Part shown: positions 9,193 to 17,495 of the stretch, piece by piece
Layout: each line of letters opens with the position of its first letter
How positions within the stretch are numbered: position 1 is the stretch's first letter
Assembly (NCBI RefSeq): GCF_030697375.1
Contig: NZ_JAUYQD010000005.1
Location: 186,001-250,000 of the forward strand
DNA: 64,000 nucleotides
Reading direction: 5' to 3'
DNA from: Rhodoferax sp.
Lineage (GTDB): Bacteria > Pseudomonadota > Gammaproteobacteria > Burkholderiales > Burkholderiaceae_C
Made by a program: the position numbers and the translations under genes
Notes under the pieces: model-generated
What the model was told of the DNA's origin: nothing
Seen by the model: only the letters and a program-made list of their open reading frames with translations
Databases searched by the model: none

Positions 9193-9827
9193 TCCAGACC
9201 ATCAAACCCTGGTGGAGCCAACAAGCCGCCCGTATCGACGCACTCAGTTTGCGCGAGCGCGGGATTATGTTTGTGTCGGCCATCGTGTTGAGCATCGCCT
9301 TGGCCGATGTCTTGTTGCTGTCGCCCGTGCAATTGGCACACAAGCAGGTGACCCAGCGTTTCGCGGCCCAGAGCACGGAACTCACGCGTTTGCGGGAATC
9401 TCTAAAGGCCACAGGGCAACCGGTTGATGCAAGCAAGGCCGTGCGGGACGAGATTGCGGGATTGGACGCCCGCCTGCAAGGGCTTGACCAGGAGATCAAT
9501 GCGATGGCCCCACGGGCCGAGGGCGGTCCGGCGTTGGAGCAGGTGCTGGTACAGTTTTTGCGCCGCCACGAAGGGTTGACGCTTCTGGGTGTGAGTACCC
9601 TGGGTCAGGAGGGCGCTGGTGCACCCGCTTCGGCTGCGACCCCGGTGGGCTTGACCAGGCGTGGTTTGGATTTGCGGGTGTCGGGGCCTTATGGAGAACT
9701 GGTCCGGTATGTGAAGACCTTGGAAACCGCGCTGCCGGCGTTGCGCTGGGGTGCCTTGCAACTCAAGAGCGAGACACAGCCTCCTGAGTTGCATTTGCAA
9801 GTGTATGTGCTGGGGGTGCAGCCGTGA
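9189..9827 (+). CDS. mshJ: MSHA biogenesis protein MshJ (PilO-like)
   Basis: 212 residues. A cytoplasmic N-terminus (WSQQAARIDALSLRERG), one membrane helix at about 25-45, a coiled coil to about residue 110, and a periplasmic domain ending in PPELHLQVYVLGV. This is the PilO/MshJ/GspM architecture, which pairs with PilN in the inner-membrane complex. The open frame continues upstream, but ATG 9189 overlaps the preceding stop by four bases and gives a normal N-terminus. Confidence 0.82.
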   Translation: MIQTIKPWWSQQAARIDALSLRERGIMFVSAIVLSIALADVLLLSPVQLAHKQVTQRFAAQSTELTRLRESLKATGQPVDASKAVRDEIAGLDARLQGLDQEINAMAPRAEGGPALEQVLVQFLRRHEGLTLLGVSTLGQEGAGAPASAATPVGLTRRGLDLRVSGPYGELVRYVKTLETALPALRWGALQLKSETQPPELHLQVYVLGVQP

Positions 9828-10282
9828 TGCCGCTCCGGGTTCTGCGCCCGGTGGCGCTATTGCTGTTGCTGTTGTCCTTGCGTATCGCGGCACAAGAGCT
9901 GCGTGATCCCACCCTGCCGCCGTCTGAAATGGGTGCCGGACTGGGCGCCAAGGCCAACGCAGAGCCCCTGGGTGCGCAGGGTATGGCGGTGATTGTGCGC
10001 GACGCGAAGTCGTTTTTGGTGGTGGGTACCCGTTTGTACGCGGCAGGACAAAAAGTGGGGCCAGCCCGCATCGAGCGCATCACGGAGACTGCAGTATGGC
10101 TGCGTGAAGGAAAAGTCCTGCGCAAAGTACCACGTTTTGCGGGCATTCAGCGCAGTGCGGCAGTGCCTGTGCCCAGCTGTGATCCCGGTGCTCCCAAGTC
10201 ATCCAAATCCGTGAAGCCATCCAAAACAACCCAAGTAACCCCAAAAGCCAAAGTCGTTTCGTGTGACGGCGCCCAACCCTGA
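9827..10282 (+). CDS. mshK: MSHA biogenesis protein MshK
   Basis: 151 residues. A signal peptide (LLLLLLSLRIAAQ) is followed by LRDPTLPP, the conserved opening of MshK/PilP-type periplasmic proteins. A small beta domain follows (MAVIVRDAKSFLVVGTRLYAAGQKVG ... VWLREGKV, given here in two parts) with a basic Lys/Ser-rich C-terminal tail. It probably bridges the PilN/PilO-like complex to the secretin encoded next. ATG 9827 overlaps the mshJ stop (TGATG); a GTG three bases earlier is also possible. Confidence 0.8.
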   Translation: MPLRVLRPVALLLLLLSLRIAAQELRDPTLPPSEMGAGLGAKANAEPLGAQGMAVIVRDAKSFLVVGTRLYAAGQKVGPARIERITETAVWLREGKVLRKVPRFAGIQRSAAVPVPSCDPGAPKSSKSVKPSKTTQVTPKAKVVSCDGAQP

Positions 10283-10293
10283 GGTCCATCCAC

Positions 10294-12120
10294 ATGACCG
10301 TAAAAGCCATTTCCATGTTCGAACCATTCCTGATCCTTGCGCCCGCACGGCTAAGCCCCCGCCGGGCATGGGCCGGGCACAATGCCTTGCTTGTTTTGGG
10401 CATAGGCTTGCTGGCGGGATGTGCCGCAGAGCGGCCGCTGCGCACCCCCGATGTCAGCGCCGCTATTCGCGCAGAGTTGCCCCCGCCGGCGCTCAAACCC
10501 ACTGCCGTCGTGCCCGCGCGGGTGAGTGACGCACTGGCCGAGCCCGCCCCCCCGGCCGTGCCTTTGCCGCCAGAGCCACGGCTGGACTTGTTGGTGAACA
10601 ACGCGCAGGCCCGGGATGTGTTTTTGGCCATCGTGGCCGATACACGCTACAGCATGCTGATGCATCCCGACGTGGGGGGAACCTTGTCGGTGACTTTGCG
10701 TGGTGTGACGGTGAGCGAGGCTCTGGAGGCCATCCGTGATGTGTACGGGTACGACTTCAAAATGGAAGGGCGACGCATCACTATTTATGCGCCCACATTG
10801 CAAACCCGCATCTTTACGGTCAACTATCCCAACTCGCAACGCTCTGGCAATAGCGAGTTGCGTGTGTCCTCCGGTGTGGGGCAGAGCAGCAACACCGCGG
10901 GCGCCGGTGCCGCTTCCAGCACGCCTGCCACCGGTACCACGCAGCGGATGGACGGCAGCCGCGTGTCCACGTCCTCGCAAACGGATTTTTGGCTCGAATT
11001 GGCGGGCGCGGTGCGTGGCCTGGTGGGCTCGGGCGATGGGCGCAGCGTGATCACCAGCCCGCAGGCGGGCATCATGGCCGTGCGTGGCATGCCCGACGAA
11101 TTGCGGCAGGTTGAAAAGTTTTTGAAGGCGGCCCAGATTGCCGTGGAGCGCCAAGTCATGCTGGAGGCCAAGGTGGTTGAAGTTGAGCTGCGTGACGGCT
11201 TCCAGAGCGGCATCGATTGGTCGGCCCTGAAGAACGGTGGGGGCTCCACCGGTGCCGTGGGCGTGCTCGGTGGCAACACCACCAGCAACACGCTGGTGAG
11301 CGGGGTCCAGGCCAATCTTCCCGGCTTTCCTTCAGGGGGGGCGGCCTTGTTGGCGGACGGTGTATCGATTCCACAGGCCGGGGCCGGCCTCTTTGGGCTG
11401 GCGTTTGCAACCGATGGTTTCCAGGCGGTGCTGGGTTTTCTGGAAACCCGGGGTGACGTGCAAATTCTGTCCAGTCCGCGCGTGGCCACGCTGAACAACC
11501 AAAAGGCCGTGCTGAAGGTCGGGACCGATGAGTACTTCGTGACCGGTGTCACCGGGGGCTCGTCCACATCGGCCACGAGCACCACCAGCGCTACCACCAC
11601 GCTGCCCACCATTGCACTGACCCCGTTTTTCTCGGGCATTTCGCTGGACGTGACGCCCCAGATTGACGAGGGCAACAACATCACGTTGCATGTGCACCCA
11701 TCCGTCACCACGGTCTCGGAGAAAACCAAACAGATAGATCTGGGCAGCATCGGAAACTTCCGTTTTCCGATGGCGTCGAACAGCGTGAATGAAACGGATA
11801 CCCTGGTGCGGATTCAGGATGGCAATATCGTGGCCATTGGCGGCTTGATGCAGATGGAGACCAGCCGCCAAGCCTCTGGTCTGCCGGGCAGCAGTGGTAT
11901 TCCTTTTCTTTCTTTCCTGTTGGGAAACAAGGCCAATACCGGGCGCAAAAAAGAGGTGGTGGTGTTGATCAAACCCTCCATCATCCGCACCGCTGCGGAC
12001 TGGGAGGCGCAGACCCGGCGCACCCGGGCTGCTCTGGACGACATGGATGCCAGCCGCGCGCGGGTCATCCGCATGGATGGCAGCATCGCCAATCCCCCTG
12101 CTGAAGCGTTGTCTCAATAA
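10294..12120 (+). CDS. mshL: MSHA-type outer-membrane secretin MshL
   Basis: 608 residues. The lipobox LLAGC indicates an outer-membrane lipoprotein after a long N-terminus; the basic region before the hydrophobic stretch is unusually long. An N-domain (NNAQARDVFLAIVADT) is followed by a low-complexity Ser/Gly/Thr linker. The secretin core then has VMLEAKVVEVELRDGFQSG, SSPRVATLNNQKAVLKVG and a closing VAIGGLMQ ... KKEVVVLIKPSI signature. Secretins form the gated outer-membrane ring through which the pilus leaves. GAGG lies about 10 nt before the ATG, and the stop overlaps the mshM start (TAATG). A paralogous secretin is encoded at 15600. Confidence 0.92.
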   Translation: MTVKAISMFEPFLILAPARLSPRRAWAGHNALLVLGIGLLAGCAAERPLRTPDVSAAIRAELPPPALKPTAVVPARVSDALAEPAPPAVPLPPEPRLDLLVNNAQARDVFLAIVADTRYSMLMHPDVGGTLSVTLRGVTVSEALEAIRDVYGYDFKMEGRRITIYAPTLQTRIFTVNYPNSQRSGNSELRVSSGVGQSSNTAGAGAASSTPATGTTQRMDGSRVSTSSQTDFWLELAGAVRGLVGSGDGRSVITSPQAGIMAVRGMPDELRQVEKFLKAAQIAVERQVMLEAKVVEVELRDGFQSGIDWSALKNGGGSTGAVGVLGGNTTSNTLVSGVQANLPGFPSGGAALLADGVSIPQAGAGLFGLAFATDGFQAVLGFLETRGDVQILSSPRVATLNNQKAVLKVGTDEYFVTGVTGGSSTSATSTTSATTTLPTIALTPFFSGISLDVTPQIDEGNNITLHVHPSVTTVSEKTKQIDLGSIGNFRFPMASNSVNETDTLVRIQDGNIVAIGGLMQMETSRQASGLPGSSGIPFLSFLLGNKANTGRKKEVVVLIKPSIIRTAADWEAQTRRTRAALDDMDASRARVIRMDGSIANPPAEALSQ

Positions 12121-13049
12121 TGTACCTGGGGCATTTTTCGCTGCGGGAGGCCCCGTTTTCGATCACGCCGGACACCGATTTTTTTTACCCCCACGCGGGC
12201 GCGCAGGCTTCGCTCAACATGCTGCTGGTGGCGTTGCGTAGCGGCGAAGGTTTTGTCAAGGTGGTGGGCGACCTGGGCTGCGGCAAAACTGTTTTGTGCC
12301 GTCAGTTGCTCAAAACGTTGCAGGGGGAGTGTGTCACCGCCTACGTTCCCAATCCGGACATGGGGCCGGACGACTTGCTGATGGCCTTGGTCAATGAGCT
12401 GGGTATAGAAGTGGTGGTGCCTTTCAGCCGCCACAAGGTGCTGAATGCGCTGCGCGACTGTTTGCTAAAGCATGCGCAAGACGGGCGTCGCGTGGTCGTG
12501 TGCATAGACGAAGCGCAGGCCATCCCGGTACGCACGGTGGAAAGCATTCGTTTGCTGTCCAATCTGGAGACGGAAAAACGCAAGTTGTTGCAACTGGTCT
12601 TGCTGGGACAACCGGAGCTGGACGACAAACTGGCCCTGCCTGAAATCCGTCAGCTTTTGCAGCGCATCACTTTCAGCGAATACCTGGGGCCCATGCATGA
12701 AGGTCGCGTGGGCGTGTACTTGCAGCACCGCATGGCTATTGCGGCCAAAGATGAAAACACCGACGTCCATGTGTTTGAGCCCAAGGCCACTTTGGCCATT
12801 GCCCGGTGCAGTGGCGGCGTGCCGCGCTTGATCAACATCCTCGCCCACAAATGCCTGATGTTGGCCTATGGCGAGGGCAGCCACCGTGTGACGGCGGCCC
12901 ATGTGCGCCTGGCCGCGCACGACACACCCGGGGTGAGGGTGCGCGCGCCTTGGCCATGGTCGCTGCCTGTGTGGCGGTGGGGCTTTGCCGCCCGACAAAG
13001 GGCGTCGTCTCTGGGACGGGTGGACGACCAGCACGAGGGGGGAGCATGA
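12120..13049 (+). CDS. mshM: MSHA biogenesis AAA ATPase MshM (ExeA-like)
   Basis: 309 residues. It opens with YLGHFSLREAPFSITPD, the typical ExeA/MshM N-terminus, followed by a Walker A GDLGCGKT (about residues 51-58), Walker B VVVCIDEAQAI (about 125-135) and a GGVPRLINILAHKCL helix-bundle motif. ExeA-family ATPases help place or assemble the secretin through the cell wall. Unlike ExeA there is no peptidoglycan-binding extension, only a short basic Trp-rich tail. It overlaps its neighbours by 1 and 4 nt. A second family member is encoded at 14164. Confidence 0.9.
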   Translation: MYLGHFSLREAPFSITPDTDFFYPHAGAQASLNMLLVALRSGEGFVKVVGDLGCGKTVLCRQLLKTLQGECVTAYVPNPDMGPDDLLMALVNELGIEVVVPFSRHKVLNALRDCLLKHAQDGRRVVVCIDEAQAIPVRTVESIRLLSNLETEKRKLLQLVLLGQPELDDKLALPEIRQLLQRITFSEYLGPMHEGRVGVYLQHRMAIAAKDENTDVHVFEPKATLAIARCSGGVPRLINILAHKCLMLAYGEGSHRVTAAHVRLAAHDTPGVRVRAPWPWSLPVWRWGFAARQRASSLGRVDDQHEGGA

Positions 13050-14143
13050 GCGTCATTAACAAAATGTTGCGTGACCTGGACCATCGGCAGGCACCAGAAT
13101 CCGGTGCCTCCAGCGGGCGGTCGGGCCAAAGCCTGCGCAGGGATACGGTCAGCATTTCCCCTACACCTGTGCGCGGTGCCCAAACCCAGTTGTGGATTGG
13201 GGTGGGTGTGCTCGGATTGGTGCTGTTCGCGGCTGCGGGGGGTGGATGGCAGTGGGGCTACCGGGAAAATCCCGGTCCGCAGACCTTGGCACAGCCTGGT
13301 CTTGCTCAAAAAGTAGAGCCACCGGTTGCAGAGGCAGTGCCGGTACCGCCTACTGCCTCTGCAGCACCACAGAGCACGGCTATGGTGGATGTTTCACCAA
13401 TGCAACCCACCCATGTGGCCCAAGTGGCCCCCCGCCTCGGCCCCACATCCGTGGTCTTGCGCATGGATTCGACGCTGAGTCAAAAGGAAGTACGCGCGTT
13501 TGCGCGTTCCGCGTCGCCCGCTGTTGCCAAAGAGGATGCTCTGACGGAGCGCCCCCAGGCGCCGGTCCCTCCTGCTGCGGCCGCTGCGCCTGCACGGGCC
13601 GTCCCGCCGGATGCAGCCCAACTGGCGCTACGCCAACAGCAAGCCAGCAAAGACGCGGTGGCCCATGCACAGGGTTTGTGGAATGCCGGCTCGCGGGAAG
13701 CCGCGATCGAATGGATGGAGGAGGTCGTTGCCACCGCAGAGCGCACTGTCGCCGCGGGTGCCACACCGGCAGCGACACAGCTACTGGTCATTCCGGTGCG
13801 GGAGCTTGCGCGCATGCAGTTGGCGCAGTCGCGCCCGCAAGCGGTCTGGGATGTGTTGATCCGCCTGGAGCCTCTCTTGGGAAATCAGGCCGATTTGTGG
13901 GCGGTGCGTGCCCATGCCGCCCAGCGCCTGGGACGCCACCAGGACAGTGTGCACGCGTACATGGTGGCCTTGCAATCGCGCCCCAATGAACAGCGCTGGC
14001 TGCTGGGCGCGGCGGTGTCTCTTGCTGCCCTGGGGCAGACCAGCAGCGCAGCGGAAATGGCAGAGAAGGCCCGTGCGGTGGGTGTGGTGGGCAAGGAAGT
14101 GTGGGCCTATTTGCGCCAGATGGGTGTGCCTGTGAAAGACTGA
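13046..14143 (+). CDS. mshN: MSHA biogenesis TPR protein MshN
   Basis: 365 residues. The N-terminus SVINKMLRDLDHRQ is characteristic of MshN. A membrane helix sits at about 47-70, followed by a Pro/Ala/Val-rich periplasmic linker, then TPR-like helices (EAAIEWMEEVVATAE ... LLGAAVSLAALGQTSSAAEM) to the C-terminus. ATG 13046 overlaps the mshM stop (ATGA); the open frame extends upstream through mshM but that part is shadow. MshN is thought to be a periplasm-facing scaffold of the MSHA machine. It is the last gene of the first assembly set. Confidence 0.87.
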   Translation: MSVINKMLRDLDHRQAPESGASSGRSGQSLRRDTVSISPTPVRGAQTQLWIGVGVLGLVLFAAAGGGWQWGYRENPGPQTLAQPGLAQKVEPPVAEAVPVPPTASAAPQSTAMVDVSPMQPTHVAQVAPRLGPTSVVLRMDSTLSQKEVRAFARSASPAVAKEDALTERPQAPVPPAAAAAPARAVPPDAAQLALRQQQASKDAVAHAQGLWNAGSREAAIEWMEEVVATAERTVAAGATPAATQLLVIPVRELARMQLAQSRPQAVWDVLIRLEPLLGNQADLWAVRAHAAQRLGRHQDSVHAYMVALQSRPNEQRWLLGAAVSLAALGQTSSAAEMAEKARAVGVVGKEVWAYLRQMGVPVKD

Positions 14144-14163
14144 ACGGGCGATATTCAAAATGC

Positions 14164-15633
14164 ATGCCAGAATCGAAAAAAACTACTCCGATGTCCTTAC
14201 TCTACCTTGACCATTTTGGGCTGACCAAACCACCTTTCAAAATCACGCCGGACCTCGATTTTTTCTTTTCAGGGGGCCGCCGGGGTGACATTCTTTCTGC
14301 GTTGTTGCATGTGGCAAGGCACGAAGAAGGCATCATCACCGTCGTCGCTGAAGTGGGTAGTGGAAAGACTTTGCTGTCACGTTTGATGATCAGCCAGTTG
14401 GGGGCGCAGGTCAGTACGGTGTATTTGGCCAATCCCTGTTTCTCCAGGGATGAAATCCTCAGTGCGATTGCCCGTGACCTCGGGTTGACGGACCTGCCCA
14501 CGTCGACGGAAGCCAAGCTGTCGGTTTTGCAGCAAGAGCTATTGCGGCGCCACGCCAACGGACAGCGGGTATTGCTGGTGGTGGACGAGGCGCATGCCAT
14601 GCCGCCCGAGTCGCTTGAAGAAATACGGTTGTTGTCCAATTTGGAAACGGCCAGCCACAAGTTGGTCAACATCATGCTTTTTGGCCAACCCGAGCTGGAT
14701 GTCTTGCTCGCACAGCCAAGATTGCGGCAGGTCCGTGATCGGGTGATTCACCGCTTTGAATTGCAGCCGCTTCCCCCGTCCGAGGCCAGCGCCTATATCG
14801 ATCACCGGCTGAGAGCCGCCGGATGGAAAGGGGGAGCGCTTTTCACACCACCGGCCATGGCCATGTTGGTCAAAGCCTCGGCCGGTCGCGCCCGGCGCAT
14901 CAACTTGCTGGCCGATAAATCCTTGTTGGGCGCCTATGCTGGTGGTGCCATGGTCGTCGATGTGCGGCACGTCAAAGATGCATTGGGCGAGTTGCATGCG
15001 GATACGCCCGGGCTGCGTAGCAAGCCGTGGATGCCCTGGGTTCGCTGGGGGGCAAGCAGTGTGGCGCTTGCGGTGGCCATGACGGTGGTGGCGCTGTGGT
15101 TTCTTGAGCAACGACAGCTCCCGGTGGTGCAAAGCGCAGCCCCTGCTGCTGTCGCACCTGTGGCGCCACCCTCTTCGCCCGCGCCTGGCGCGGCCAAGCC
15201 CGCTGTGGAACTTGCGGAGCGGCCGTCACCGCCCGCTGTAGCGCCTTCCACGGTGCCCGTGAAAAACCTGCAGGCACCGATCAGCGCCGCTTTGCCTGCT
15301 GCCACCGACGCTTTCTTGCAAAGTTATTTGGCACGCACCCAGGCACTGTTGCAGACGCCGGATTTGGACGGCTACACCATCCAACTGGCGGCATTGCCGC
15401 GTGACGCGAGTGTGGCTGGTTACCTGAACTCTGCGGGCCATCTTGTTGATTCTTCAATGGTTTTCGTTCAGCTAAGCACCTACAATGGGCGCAATTTCGT
15501 GTCTGTGTATTACGGTCATTTCGGGACGACGGCCCAAGCATCCACCGCTATGGCGGGCTTGCCGACCGCACTAAAAACCAATAAGCCGATTGTCAGGACA
15601 TGGGCCAGAATCAAACAGGATCAAATACTTTGA
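14164..15633 (+). CDS. Second MshM/ExeA-type ATPase with membrane helix and C-terminal SPOR-like domain
   Basis: 489 residues from ATG 14164; ATG 14191 would give the family-typical start MSLLYLDHFGLTKPPF. Walker A VGSGKT lies at about 63-70 and Walker B VLLVVDEAHAM follows; the AAA domain is similar in layout to MshM. A membrane helix at about 292-314 leads into a Pro/Ala-rich linker and a C-terminal domain (GYTIQLAALPRDASV ... NFVSVYYGHFGT) resembling SPOR domains, which bind denuded peptidoglycan. This matches DamX/ExeA-type proteins that combine ATPase and cell-wall binding. It starts the second assembly set and overlaps the second secretin gene. Confidence 0.83.
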   Translation: MPESKKTTPMSLLYLDHFGLTKPPFKITPDLDFFFSGGRRGDILSALLHVARHEEGIITVVAEVGSGKTLLSRLMISQLGAQVSTVYLANPCFSRDEILSAIARDLGLTDLPTSTEAKLSVLQQELLRRHANGQRVLLVVDEAHAMPPESLEEIRLLSNLETASHKLVNIMLFGQPELDVLLAQPRLRQVRDRVIHRFELQPLPPSEASAYIDHRLRAAGWKGGALFTPPAMAMLVKASAGRARRINLLADKSLLGAYAGGAMVVDVRHVKDALGELHADTPGLRSKPWMPWVRWGASSVALAVAMTVVALWFLEQRQLPVVQSAAPAAVAPVAPPSSPAPGAAKPAVELAERPSPPAVAPSTVPVKNLQAPISAALPAATDAFLQSYLARTQALLQTPDLDGYTIQLAALPRDASVAGYLNSAGHLVDSSMVFVQLSTYNGRNFVSVYYGHFGTTAQASTAMAGLPTALKTNKPIVRTWARIKQDQIL

Positions 15634-17495
15634 GCCGTTTTTCAGTACATCGCGTGGGTCGCCGTTTTGGCATTGCGAACATGGGTGCGTGTGTGGTTTT
15701 GGGCTTGGTGGCGTGTGCCGCTCCGCCCAGCCCTCCCGTGTCAAGCGCACATCTGCGTCCTGCGCCCATCGTACCTGGCAACCCGCCGGAGTTTGCATCC
15801 GCAGCCCCTTTGCCCAAGCCTCCACGTCCGAGTCCCAAACAAGAGGTCTACAGCGTGGTGATGCAAAACGTCAATGTGCAGGATCTTCTTTTTGCACTGG
15901 CGCGCGACGCCAAGCTCAACGTGGACATTCACCCGTCCATCACCGGCACGGTCACCATGAATGTACGGGACCAGACGCTGGTGGAAATTCTGGAGCGCGT
16001 AGCGCGCCAAGTGGACCTGCGCTACGAGATGCAGGGGCGCAATCTGTCCATCCTGCCAGACACCCCCTATCTCAAAAACTACCGGGTGGACTACCCCAAT
16101 ATCCAGAGGGACTCCAGCACCAACGTCACCACCTCGACCAATGTTGCCAGCACCGGAACGGCGCCGGGCAGCAGTGCAGGAGGCTCCGGCAGCAATGCGT
16201 CTACCTCGGTCATCACCAACACCTCCAACAATCGGTTCTGGGAGACCCTGATCGCCAATGTGCGTGATTTGCTCCGGGAGACCGACAAGCTCTTGCCAGA
16301 CACCAATGCCGCCGGTCCAGCTGCCCCTGCGGCAGCCCCGTCCGTGCCAACCCAGATCGTGTCTGCCGTGCTCGGCAGCGCGCCAGGGGGGGCTCCCGCG
16401 CGTGGTGGGGCCACAGCGTCTGGGCCGGGCACAACGCCTGCAAGCCTTGCAGGGCGCAGCCAGTTTCGGGAGGCCGCGTCGGTGATTGCCAGCCCAGAAA
16501 CCGGAAACATCAGTGTGCGGGCCACCCAAAGCCAGCACGCGAAGGTGGGTGAATTTTTGGACCGTGTGATGCGCTCCGCCCGAATGCAGGTCTTGATTGA
16601 GGCGACGATTGTCGAGGTGGATTTGTCCAATCGGTTCCAGCAAGGCATTGATTGGTCGCTGATGCGCCCCGGCGGCACCATCACCGATCCGGGCCTGACC
16701 ATCCGGCCCACCGGTCCCAGTGTGGGCCTGCAAACTGGGGGGCTGGTCAGTGGACTGCTCACCCTCACACGGACCGACGCCAATTTTTTCGATGGCCGTG
16801 ACCTCACCATGATGCTGAGCATGCTGGAGTCCTTCGGCACCTTGCGGGTGCTTTCCAGCCCCAAGATTTCCGTGCTCAACAACCAAAGCAGCGTGCTCAA
16901 GGTGGTGGACAACAAGGTTTACTTCAGCATTGACGTGACTGCTGGCACTCCGGCGTCGGCGGGTGTTGCCGCGACCCCGGCCACCTATCGGAGCACCATC
17001 AACACGGTGCCCATCGGTTTCTTGATGACTGTGACACCCCAGGTCAGCGAATCCCATGAGGTGACGCTGAACCTGCGCCCCACCATCAGCCGCATTACGG
17101 GTTACGCGGTGGACCCCAATCCGGGCTTGATTCCGAACTCCGTGATCAACCGCATCCCTGAAGTGCAGACCCGTGAAATGGAGTCTGTCTTGCGCGTTCG
17201 ATCCGGGGGCGTGGCCATCCTGGGTGGTCTGATGCAAGATTCGCGCAACAACAACTCTGATGAAGTCCCTGGCTTGAACAAATTGCCCCTGATTGGCAAT
17301 CTGTTCAAGTTCCGCGATGAGGGCAGTAAGAAAACAGAGTTGGTGATCTTTCTGCGCCCCACCGTCCTGCAGGATCCGTCGCTGGAAGGCGATTTCAAAA
17401 ACTTCCGAACCACCTTGGAGGATGCGAGCGCAGCCATGGACGCATCGCCGACACCCGCGGGCGTCGATTTTCCCTCCTTCTTGAGGAAGCCATGA
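15600..17495 (+). CDS. Second secretin lipoprotein (MshL/PilQ-like)
   Basis: 631 residues from ATG 15600. TTG 15630 may be the true start: it directly overlaps the upstream stop and has AGGA at 15617-15620 at proper spacing, whereas ATG 15600 does not. The lipobox LVAC follows a hydrophobic stretch. The N-domain (MQNVNVQDLLFALARDAKLNVDI, in two parts) is followed by Ser/Gly/Ala linkers and a full secretin core: QVLIEATIVEVDLSNRFQQG, VLSSPKISVLNNQSSVLKVV and VAILGGLMQ ... KKTELVIFLRPTV. It is a divergent paralogue of the MshL at 10294, not a copy. Confidence 0.9.
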   Translation: MGQNQTGSNTLSRFSVHRVGRRFGIANMGACVVLGLVACAAPPSPPVSSAHLRPAPIVPGNPPEFASAAPLPKPPRPSPKQEVYSVVMQNVNVQDLLFALARDAKLNVDIHPSITGTVTMNVRDQTLVEILERVARQVDLRYEMQGRNLSILPDTPYLKNYRVDYPNIQRDSSTNVTTSTNVASTGTAPGSSAGGSGSNASTSVITNTSNNRFWETLIANVRDLLRETDKLLPDTNAAGPAAPAAAPSVPTQIVSAVLGSAPGGAPARGGATASGPGTTPASLAGRSQFREAASVIASPETGNISVRATQSQHAKVGEFLDRVMRSARMQVLIEATIVEVDLSNRFQQGIDWSLMRPGGTITDPGLTIRPTGPSVGLQTGGLVSGLLTLTRTDANFFDGRDLTMMLSMLESFGTLRVLSSPKISVLNNQSSVLKVVDNKVYFSIDVTAGTPASAGVAATPATYRSTINTVPIGFLMTVTPQVSESHEVTLNLRPTISRITGYAVDPNPGLIPNSVINRIPEVQTREMESVLRVRSGGVAILGGLMQDSRNNNSDEVPGLNKLPLIGNLFKFRDEGSKKTELVIFLRPTVLQDPSLEGDFKNFRTTLEDASAAMDASPTPAGVDFPSFLRKP

